DNA of 64,000 nt from CAYRQP01 sp964426545 (GTDB lineage: Bacteria; Fermentibacterota; Fermentibacteria; Fermentibacterales; JCC-6). Positions 53,822 to 60,472 of the stretch are shown piece by piece. The notes beneath the pieces are model-generated. The model did no database searches, was not told where the DNA came from, and worked only from the letters and a program-made list of their open reading frames with translations. The stretch covers positions 1 through 64,000 of the forward strand of contig CAYRQP010000008.1 of assembly GCA_964426545.1 (NCBI GenBank). The letters are read 5' to 3'. Within the stretch, counting starts at the first letter, position 1. Each line of letters begins with the position of its first letter. A program made the translations under genes and the position numbers.

Positions 53822-54045
53822 ATGATTAGAACACAAATATATCTCACAGAAGATCAACGGAAAGGACTAAGTCACTGTCTAAGATTAGTGGAAAGAGTCA
53901 GGGTGCACTCATTCGTGAGGCTATAGATTGTTTCCTGGAGAAGTATGATGAAACGCATGTTGATCCGGTGCTGAAAGAAGCTACGGGTATGTGGAAGTCA
54001 AGAGATGACCTGCCTGATTTTACTACAGTTCGTAAAACACTGTAA
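53822..54045 (+). pseudogene. Frameshifted RHH antitoxin
   Basis: The frame MIRTQIYLTEDQRKGLS continues, after a one-base loss at about 53874, as KISGKSQGALIREAIDCFLE and ends at TAA 54043-54045 (FTTVRKTL). The joined sequence is a CopG-type antitoxin like those paired with PIN toxins. No toxin follows; the CRISPR flank begins about 30 bases on. In the original frame a TAG occurs at about 53924. Confidence 0.7.
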
Positions 54046-54072
54046 AATTACTGAAACAGGAAATTATGATTC

Positions 54073-54127
54073 AAGGTGTCCCCGAAACTAAGGGTTTTGA
54101 GGTAGTTAAGTAAACTGTCCCCGGAAC
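54073..54127. repeat. 55-bp repeat unit at CRISPR left flank
   Basis: AAGGTGTCCCCGAAACTA, a variable middle, and TTAAGTAAACTGTCCCC end 12 bases before the first CRISPR repeat. It aligns without gaps with 59072-59126 at 40 of 55 positions by my hand count. Confidence 0.6.
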
Positions 54128-54138
54128 TCGCATTGGGC

Positions 54139-54311
54139 GCTGGGGCTTGCAGAATTTTTCTGATGCAGTACATTNNNNNNNNNNNNNNNNNNNNNNNNNN
54201 NNNNNNNNNNNNNNNNNNNNNNNNNNNNNNNNNNNNNNNNNNNNNNNNNNNNNNNNNNNNNNNNNNNNNNNNNNTGCTGGGGCTTGCAGAATTTTTCTGA
54301 TGCAGTACATT
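54139..54311 (+). CRISPR. Type II-C CRISPR array (collapsed by gap)
   Basis: Two identical 36-base repeats, GCTGGGGCTTGCAGAATTTT then TCTGATGCAGTACATT, are seen at 54139-54174 and 54276-54311, with 100 N between. Spacers are lost in the gap. Direction plus is shown by complementarity of repeat positions 1-17 with the tracrRNA. The repeat ends in TACATT, a -10-like box with TTGCAG 16 bases before it, as in II-C repeats that each carry a promoter. It converges with the cas genes. Confidence 0.88.
54175..54274. other. Scaffold gap (100 N) inside the CRISPR array
   Basis: Placeholder of exactly 100 N. Identical repeats at both ends explain why assembly broke here; true length and spacer number are unknown. 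Confidence 0.95.
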
Positions 54312-54339
54312 GTATAAACAATAAAGTACTGCATCAGAA
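54295..54339. repeat. Inverted copy of repeat 3' half after terminal repeat
   Basis: TTCTGATGCAGTAC, the 3' part of the terminal repeat, is repeated in reverse complement at 54326-54339 (GTACTGCATCAGAA, 14 bp exact). The intervening ATTGTATAAACAATAAA contains another 5-bp pair (ATTGT/ACAAT). A long hairpin can form at the array end. Confidence 0.75.
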
Positions 54340-54416
54340 CAACTTAAAGTACAGAATGGTTTCATAAAACAAAGAATTTCGGGATTACAGAGGAACAAAA
54401 CTCCATTTTTAAGCAC

Positions 54417-54764
54417 TCAAAACAGGTTGAGTTGCTCCGGAGCCTTCTCTTTTTCTTTCTTCGTGAGTTGCTTATCACCAGAGAAAACAAGTGTATCTGA
54501 AAACTGTTTATCAGTGATCATGCTTATTCTGACATTCCCATCAGGTGGAAGAGCGAACTTTACTGTGTTGATTATTGAATTTGCAGAATCTCTGGATGAG
54601 CAGAACTTTGCATATACTGAAAACTGAAGCATTGAAAACCCTCGTGAAAGCAGATGTTTTCGAAAATGAGTTGCATATCTTCTTTGCTCCTTGTCTCCCA
54701 CCGGCAGGTCGAACATTGCCATAATCCACATAACTTTCATCTCCGAGATATTATCTAATGGCAT
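54417..54764 (-). CDS. cas2: CRISPR-associated endoribonuclease Cas2 (type II-C)
   Basis: The 115-residue ferredoxin-fold protein has MWIMAMFDLPVGDKEQRRYA (active-site D of the Cas2 beta-1) and GFSMLQFSVYAKFCSS, then RISMITDKQFS. Cas2 forms the integrase complex with Cas1. An ATG at 54731 (MWIMAM) has CGGAG nine bases before it and may be the true start. The C-terminus carries a lysine/glutamate tail ending EQLNLF; QLNLF is the same pentapeptide as the clamp-binding site of E. coli UmuC. 1 base separates it from cas1. Confidence 0.92.
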   Translation of the reverse strand: MPLDNISEMKVMWIMAMFDLPVGDKEQRRYATHFRKHLLSRGFSMLQFSVYAKFCSSRDSANSIINTVKFALPPDGNVRISMITDKQFSDTLVFSGDKQLTKKEKEKAPEQLNLF

Positions 54765-54765
54765 T

Positions 54766-55674
54766 TCACTGACTATCGTAATTCAGTATTTTCTTTGGCA
54801 ACGGAAGTTTTCCTGACCTCTTACCCTGAAAGCGCTTCCGCAGTGCTACGCTGATTCCAGCCAGAGCCTGAAATGTTGTGACCCATTCCTTATTGATTAG
54901 CAACCGTGAGACTACAGCTGAAAGGAGTATGTGCTTTCTTTCTTTCGTAAGTTCATAGATAGAGTTATGGCTATTGAGAATCTTCCAGACAGCATAATCT
55001 ACGATGGGTCGAAACGGTTCCATTATATCACTCGCAAGACAGAAGGGATTGTTTCTGTGATGATGTTGTACTCCAAGAGAGGGATGCAGTCCCACACCAC
55101 AGACCGCTCTGGATGCAATGGCGTGAAGCACAGCATAACCGTAGTTAAGATAGATGTTAGCATCTTCGGCATCTCTGTCACGCTTCTCCATTAGTCCAAG
55201 ACAACTCCAGTATCTTCTAGCTGCATATCCTTCCCTGTTGTCTGAATCACCGGAGAGAACATTTAAAGCAACTTTTCTCAGTCCTGCATCAGTTCCTGTA
55301 ACAGTTTCCAGAATCTCCGCCTGTGACCGTATCTTCGCTCTGATCAACTCCTGCCATGCTTTCTTCTTTACAGGTTTGCTGGCTTTCGCCTGTGTCGTGA
55401 AGAACTCAGTCTGCTGTGTGTTTCCAACAAGCGGGAAGAGCATCCCGGATGGAAGGTGCTTCCTGTCTGTCATAATAAGAGGTACATTATTTTCGCCAAG
55501 TGCAGAGAGTGCCAGTTTGGTTATCGACAGGCGCGGATTGTCCATGATAACTACAGCAAGGTCTGTGAGAGGAATGCTGAATACCTCGAACTCATCATTA
55601 TCGAGTTTCAGAAGGGAGTTCTCAAGGTGAATCTTCCCTTCACAGTTGCTCAGGTCGAGAATCCTGTTAATCAT
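54766..55674 (-). CDS. cas1: CRISPR-associated endonuclease Cas1 (type II)
   Basis: Cas1 is the spacer integrase. The 302-residue protein opens with MINRILDLSNCEGKIHLENS, then LAVVIMDNPRLSITKLALSAL and PSGMLFPLVGNTQQTEFF; catalytic residues appear in NYGYAVLHAIASRAV (E/N region), GLHPSLGVQHHHRNNPFC (H) and ASDIMEPFRPIVDYAV (E/D). The start at ATG 55674 lies in the cas9 stop region (8-base overlap); a longer frame reads into cas9. Confidence 0.94.
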   Translation of the reverse strand: MINRILDLSNCEGKIHLENSLLKLDNDEFEVFSIPLTDLAVVIMDNPRLSITKLALSALGENNVPLIMTDRKHLPSGMLFPLVGNTQQTEFFTTQAKASKPVKKKAWQELIRAKIRSQAEILETVTGTDAGLRKVALNVLSGDSDNREGYAARRYWSCLGLMEKRDRDAEDANIYLNYGYAVLHAIASRAVCGVGLHPSLGVQHHHRNNPFCLASDIMEPFRPIVDYAVWKILNSHNSIYELTKERKHILLSAVVSRLLINKEWVTTFQALAGISVALRKRFQGKRSGKLPLPKKILNYDSQ

Positions 55675-58600
55675 TTGCCCGCCGCAGTTCACCGAGGGGT
55701 GTAATGGTGTACTTGATGGGATTGGAAGTCCGCAGTGTATTTGGTTGTTTAAAGAACCACTCATGTGAATTCATGATATCTCTTTTAAGACGGGCGTCAT
55801 TAATTCTGACAAAAGAGATTGTTTTTGCTTCCGAAATCGCTCTTACCAAGACTTGTTCCCGGTTTCCTTTTACATCTAATTCAAAAACATCTCCCCTTCT
55901 CACAGTCATCTTGAACTTCTTGTTCTTTTCGTTTACTTTGTTGATAACAGGTTTTCCGCTTATGAGCCTTTGCCTGGCTTCAAGCATTGTAACAACTTCC
56001 CCATGCCATTTGATCTCATCTCCCTGATCATCGAGTTCAGCATAAATCATCATGTGGTGGTTGTTGCTGGTGACCACATTTCGCTGTCTCTTACCTTCTC
56101 CCACAGTGATTGTGTTTTGAGTTCTTCGGATTTTGACTTTGTGAATGGGTATTCGTGTTCTTCCATCGCTACTTTTGAGTACCGGATGATTTTCAGGTTC
56201 CTTGAATGCCTTCTTCGGATCTGTCATACCGAGTTGAGTGAGTTTCTCTATGATTGCTTTTTGAATGCCTGAATCCACGATTCTGTCGATATCCTTGATG
56301 GAAAGTGCTTCAACCGGTGTACGGACATGCCTAACTTTGATTTCCTTTCCGTTCTTGGTGAAATCATGCTCTTTCGAGTAAAATGTTTCCTTATGGAAAC
56401 TCCCCCTTACTTTTTTAGATATGTGATGTGAGACTTTGATTTTATCTATGGTTTCCTCAAGGTCGTCCAGGAATGAATCCCAGTTCTCTACAGGCTTGCC
56501 GTCTCCCATACTGAAATGAATATAGTTATTCCCACTCTCTTCGAGTGAAAGAGCGTGTTTGCTTAGTTTCTGTACTGTTGCATTGGAGGTCATTGCTATC
56601 GCAACGGCATCCACAGCATGATGGCGATGGTCATCTCGGGTTTTTAAGTCTCCATCACCCAATATGTTGTTCATGTTGTACATTGAGCGGATGTTATATG
56701 TGAGTCCGCCTGAGAGAACATTGACTCTTCGCTTGCCATCGATTGCGGAATTCACACCGCCGTAGAGAAGGCCGAGATAGGCCGCGGCTTCCTTTGAAGC
56801 ATATCTTGTGTCATTCAGATGACGGCTTGAGAAATCAGCGAACTGCTTTTCTACTTCATCGGGCTGCATCTCAAACAGTTCGAGTTTTCTTCCCGATAAT
56901 CTACCGTTGAAACTGGTTACGCGGTTAAGGATGTCGTCGTATTGCTTCGTATCATGATAGGCTTCATAAGGAGTACGATTGCCTTTCTTACTGTTCTCTT
57001 CTGTATAACACAGAGTTTTGTTTATATATGAATCATCCAGGGAACGGCTTCTCGGGATTATGTGTTCGATCTCGAATTGAGGATGAGTTCCGAGAAGTGC
57101 TTTGAGACCTATCCCCCGTCCGGTATAAGGACATATCCAGTTGCACTCCTTTGCCAGTTGTATCTTTAGTATGTCATCCCTGTTGGGTTTGTATGCCGGA
57201 AATTCAGTTTCGATCTCATTTCGGGCAATGTTCCGTTCCTTTTCTAATTCGCGGTTCTTCTTTATGAGAGATTTCTTCTCCTTGTTACTGCGCTTTATAT
57301 CACGTGCAAGTTCTACCCTGACACTTCCCGGTTTCCCATATTTTCTGATAACGCTGTTCACAACCTGTCTCAATTCAGTAAGACACCTCTCTACAACAGG
57401 ATTCCGGAGGTCGAGTGAAGCCGTGTTCAGCATCGGAAGATGATCATGGACTATTCCATCTGATTTGAAAGAATCAGGATATACTTCCTTTACTGCTTCA
57501 CTGTAAGCCATTCCTTCGCGGAGCAATGGATTCAATCTCTTTATGGCCTTGAGTGATAAATTACAGTAGTCAGCTTCAAGCCTGATAGCTGCAAATTCCA
57601 CTGCCTTTTCGGGAGTGAGTTTCCAGACATTCATCGCTCTCTTAATCAAAGGTTTCTCTTTCTCGAATGAATGCAGGTCATGAATCATCTTCTCCTGGTC
57701 GGAATCTGAGAACTCATCCCAGCGGTCTCCAAATACTCTCTTTACTGCGGCAAGTGTGCGATTACCTTTAAGGGATTTCTCACCGCCAGCTTCGATTGAG
57801 AATGTTGCACCCTTCGGCAAACTGATAAGCTTCCTTGCTTTCGTGATTTTGATGTTTCCATTCTTGTCAAGGTCATCCGTTTCGGCATTCAGGATTACAA
57901 GTAATTTACTGTATTCTTCCTGACTCAGATCTCGAAGTGTACCATCGAATTCTGTTACCCGAAGATTATTCAGGTTTTGGAGTATTCTGAACTGCTGGGC
58001 TTCTATTCTATACCATGGACATCTTATTTTGTTCTTCTCAAGACTGCAGTGTCCGATAAGGTGTTTAACACTTTTAAGTTTTCTTTGGAAGAAAATCGCT
58101 TTCTCAATCTGCTTTACCTGGGCATCCGTCAGGAGTTCGGATTGCATCTTCATAATTTGCGTGAATTCATCCTTATACATTGAGCGTGCAGTCCATCGCT
58201 TCCGTATTCTTGTCTTTGTTGGATCGACATATGCGAAGTATTCTCCGAGGGTTCTGGCACCTGCTTCATCCATGTCCTTCGAGAGTTGAGATATGCCTTC
58301 CTTTACGACACCTTCTTCGGAATCAGTAAGGGACTTTCTGTTACTCCAGAAACCCCTGCGCTGGGCAAGATGATAGATTGCTCTTCCCAACAGGTATGGA
58401 GGAAGTTCACTGTCGAGTGCAAGGCATCGTAGATAATAAGGATAGGTGTGTGCAATTACTTTGTCGCTTGGGCGGGTTTCCTGATTTATCGAGCGGCAGT
58501 ACTTGCGTGCTTCTTCATCTAGTTTGAGTATGATTACCTCGATATCGTCCCCTTCGGGAAGCAGAGAATACTTCTGGAGCAGGTGCTGGAGTTTCAGCAT

Positions 58601-58837
58601 CCGTCTTCGCCTGCGTGCAAGATTACGCCTTATGCTTCTCGCATCCCTCCGTTCCGCACAGCGTGATTCCGCTCTTCCGCTTGCTATGTCACCGTCCATC
58701 CCTGCTTCAAACACCCTTACTCCTGCATCAACAATATGTGTGGGCTGATTTGAACCGACTTCTTTTCTTAACAGAGCCCAACCAAGAGAGTTTGTCCCGA
58801 GGTCGAGACCGAGCACTAAATCATCATTGAATCTCAT
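55667..58837 (-). CDS. cas9: CRISPR-associated endonuclease Cas9 (type II-C)
   Basis: The 1056-residue Cas9 has RuvC-I (LVLGLDLGTNSLGWALL, D12), the arginine-rich bridge helix (about 57-85, RSIRRNLARRRRRML), RuvC-II (SVRVELARDI, glutamate near 508), HNH (FEIEHIIPRSRSLDD, near 590) and RuvC-III (DDHRHHAVDAVAIAM, near 742). Size and lack of csn2 or cas4 indicate II-C. ATG 58837 has AAGGAG 4 bases before it. All catalytic residues look intact. It diverges from the tracrRNA. Confidence 0.97.
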   Translation of the reverse strand: MRFNDDLVLGLDLGTNSLGWALLRKEVGSNQPTHIVDAGVRVFEAGMDGDIASGRAESRCAERRDARSIRRNLARRRRRMLKLQHLLQKYSLLPEGDDIEVIILKLDEEARKYCRSINQETRPSDKVIAHTYPYYLRCLALDSELPPYLLGRAIYHLAQRRGFWSNRKSLTDSEEGVVKEGISQLSKDMDEAGARTLGEYFAYVDPTKTRIRKRWTARSMYKDEFTQIMKMQSELLTDAQVKQIEKAIFFQRKLKSVKHLIGHCSLEKNKIRCPWYRIEAQQFRILQNLNNLRVTEFDGTLRDLSQEEYSKLLVILNAETDDLDKNGNIKITKARKLISLPKGATFSIEAGGEKSLKGNRTLAAVKRVFGDRWDEFSDSDQEKMIHDLHSFEKEKPLIKRAMNVWKLTPEKAVEFAAIRLEADYCNLSLKAIKRLNPLLREGMAYSEAVKEVYPDSFKSDGIVHDHLPMLNTASLDLRNPVVERCLTELRQVVNSVIRKYGKPGSVRVELARDIKRSNKEKKSLIKKNRELEKERNIARNEIETEFPAYKPNRDDILKIQLAKECNWICPYTGRGIGLKALLGTHPQFEIEHIIPRSRSLDDSYINKTLCYTEENSKKGNRTPYEAYHDTKQYDDILNRVTSFNGRLSGRKLELFEMQPDEVEKQFADFSSRHLNDTRYASKEAAAYLGLLYGGVNSAIDGKRRVNVLSGGLTYNIRSMYNMNNILGDGDLKTRDDHRHHAVDAVAIAMTSNATVQKLSKHALSLEESGNNYIHFSMGDGKPVENWDSFLDDLEETIDKIKVSHHISKKVRGSFHKETFYSKEHDFTKNGKEIKVRHVRTPVEALSIKDIDRIVDSGIQKAIIEKLTQLGMTDPKKAFKEPENHPVLKSSDGRTRIPIHKVKIRRTQNTITVGEGKRQRNVVTSNNHHMMIYAELDDQGDEIKWHGEVVTMLEARQRLISGKPVINKVNEKNKKFKMTVRRGDVFELDVKGNREQVLVRAISEAKTISFVRINDARLKRDIMNSHEWFFKQPNTLRTSNPIKYTITPLGELRRAND

Positions 58838-58878
58838 GATACTCCTTAACCTTACTGTATGCAGTAATCTGCAGTGTA

Positions 58879-58907
58879 TTGACATTTACTTAGTATAATA
58901 TTAAATT
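58879..58907 (+). promoter_or_regulatory. tracrRNA promoter
   Basis: A perfect -35 TTGACA (58879-58884), 17 bases, and a -10 TAAATT (58902-58907, 4 of 6) stand just before the anti-repeat. Transcription would start near 58913-58915, at the anti-repeat itself. Confidence 0.65.
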
Positions 58908-58912
58908 ATCAA

Positions 58913-59012
58913 TATTCTGCAAGTCCTAGTAAGAGATTATTAGGTTTCGCAGGCAACTCCCTGTGGGGAGTCCTAAGGCCGTCTCGCCCGATAAGGAAAG
59001 GACGGCCTTTTT
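58913..59012 (+). ncRNA. tracrRNA of the type II-C system
   Basis: The anti-repeat ATTCTGCAAGTCCTAGT (58914-58930) pairs with repeat positions 1-17 in an uninterrupted 17-bp duplex with three G-U pairs. Downstream hairpins: CCTAGTAA-GAGA-TTATTAGG (58925-58944, alternative to the duplex), ACTCCC-TGTG-GGGAGT (58956-58971), and the terminator AAGGCCGTC...GACGGCCTT with TTTTT (58975-59012). It is divergent from cas9, which fits II-C loci. Its ends are predicted, about 100 nt. Confidence 0.85.
58975..59012 (+). terminator. Intrinsic terminator of tracrRNA
   Basis: A 9-bp perfect stem, AAGGCCGTC (58975-58983) with GACGGCCTT (59001-59009), is followed by T residues. It ends the tracrRNA. Confidence 0.85.
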
Positions 59013-59071
59013 GTATTCCATGTATGCAGGTGCTTCTGAGGAACACTCCTTCTTCGGAGGAATTTCACCTT

Positions 59072-59126
59072 AAGGTGTTCCAGAAACTACAGTTATTTGA
59101 ATAATTAAGTATACTGTCCCTTTAAC
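59072..59126. repeat. 55-bp repeat unit at CRISPR right flank
   Basis: AAGGTGTTCCAGAAACTA, a variable middle, then ATTAAGTATACTGTCCC. It aligns without gaps with 54073-54127 in the same orientation (40 of 55 identical by hand) and ends at the sulfatase stop codon. Confidence 0.6.
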
Positions 59127-60472
59127 TAGCGCAGGTAGCCGAGGTCGCGGAGTTGGTTGTTGATTGATTCTTCGAGGGGGACGGCGGGCGGTGAGTAGAG
59201 TGGTGGGGTTGCCCAGTAGAGTTCGACGGCTTCGATGAGGAGTACGTTTGGGGTGTTGAGTGGGGATTGCTCACTCGGGTCTTGTTCGAGGTCATACAGT
59301 TCGGTGTTGCCCGTGCTTTGTTTCCAGATGAGTTTAAGGTCGTTGCGTCTTATCGAGACTTCGTTTACCGTAGTCCAGAGAAGGTCGCTTGCAGGGATAT
59401 TCATATCCGGAAATTCTGGTGCAAGGATGTTCCTGCCTTTCAGGTCGCGGGTGTCGATTCCCAGGTATTCGAGAATTGTGGGAAGAAGGTCAATCTGAGT
59501 AACCGGTGTGTTTGAAGTTACACCCATTGGGATGGTCGGTCCGGAGATGATGAGCGGGACACGGGTTACTTCCTGATAGAGTGTCCTGCCGTGTTCTATT
59601 CCACCGTGCTCGTAGAATTCTTCTCCGTGGTCTGCTGCGATAATTACCAGAAGGTCTTCTGCCAGTCCCATTGTATCGAGAGAGTCGATGAGTCTGCCTA
59701 TCTGGACATCCGTGAAGGCGATCTCGCCGTCATAGAGTGCGGTCAGGTTATAAAGACCGCTGTCGTCCATTCTGAATCCTTCATCGTTTACTTCGACGAG
59801 TTGGCTGACAGTTCCCCAGTCTTCGCCGTATTCACCGCTATATCCGGGGGTTGTGAAGAGTGTATCATACGGAGCGGGTGGATTGTAAGGCAGATGCGGG
59901 TCGTAGAAGTGGACTACTGCGAGGAAAGGATCGGCTTTGTCGATTGTGTTTATCCATTCGAGAACATCATCAACTGTTGTGTCGGCTTTCCTGAGTGACT
60001 GCCTGTTGCTTACCCCCTGGCAGTCGAAGTGGTCGAATCCCCTGTGGAAGCCGAAGTCTTCGCTCAGGAACACGACATTGAAGAAGCCGCCTGTAGTCCA
60101 GCCATAAGAATGAAGAATGTTCTGAAGGACAGGCATCGAACTGTCGAGTCCATAGAGGATACCTTCTTTGCGGACTGCACAGTGTTCTCTTGGTGTTATT
60201 CCCGAGAGTATTGAAGTTACGGCCGGGAGTGTCCATGAACTCTGTGACTGCATCTGAGTATACGCAATTCCTGCTTCTGCGATGCTGTCTAATACAGGTG
60301 TTGTATTGCGCTCATATCCGCAGTATCCGGTGTGATCCGCTCTAAGAGTATCTATAATTATCAGCAGTATATTATGATGCTGTATATCCGCCTGTGATGG
60401 GTTGTTAGACCGCTCGCACGAGAAAGTGAATAATAGCGAGATTATAAATAACAGGGTGAATATATTTCTCAT
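59126..60472 (-). CDS. Sulfatase-superfamily lipoprotein
   Basis: The 448-residue protein has a lipoprotein signal (FTFSCERS) and an alkaline-phosphatase-superfamily core: HNILLIIIDTLRADHTG (metal aspartates), SSWTLPAVTSILSG at the nucleophile position, ADHGEEFYEHGG and VPLIISGP. There is no C/S-x-P-x-R formylglycine motif, so it may be a phosphodiesterase or phosphoethanolamine-transferase-like enzyme rather than a true sulfatase. 3' end meets the repeat at 59072-59126; the start overlaps the polA stop by one base. Confidence 0.75.
   Translation of the reverse strand: MRNIFTLLFIISLLFTFSCERSNNPSQADIQHHNILLIIIDTLRADHTGYCGYERNTTPVLDSIAEAGIAYTQMQSQSSWTLPAVTSILSGITPREHCAVRKEGILYGLDSSMPVLQNILHSYGWTTGGFFNVVFLSEDFGFHRGFDHFDCQGVSNRQSLRKADTTVDDVLEWINTIDKADPFLAVVHFYDPHLPYNPPAPYDTLFTTPGYSGEYGEDWGTVSQLVEVNDEGFRMDDSGLYNLTALYDGEIAFTDVQIGRLIDSLDTMGLAEDLLVIIAADHGEEFYEHGGIEHGRTLYQEVTRVPLIISGPTIPMGVTSNTPVTQIDLLPTILEYLGIDTRDLKGRNILAPEFPDMNIPASDLLWTTVNEVSIRRNDLKLIWKQSTGNTELYDLEQDPSEQSPLNTPNVLLIEAVELYWATPPLYSPPAVPLEESINNQLRDLGYLR

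Noticed and set aside
54312..54416. Anti-repeat-like GTACTGCATCAGAA next to the array as the tracrRNA
   Set aside because: It pairs with the 3' half of the repeat, whereas Cas9 guides need pairing with the retained 5' half; no nexus or terminator follows. The element at 58913-59012 fits fully.
59126..60472. True sulfatase with formylglycine
   Set aside because: No C/S-x-P-x-R motif is seen; SSWTLPAVTS occupies the nucleophile position.
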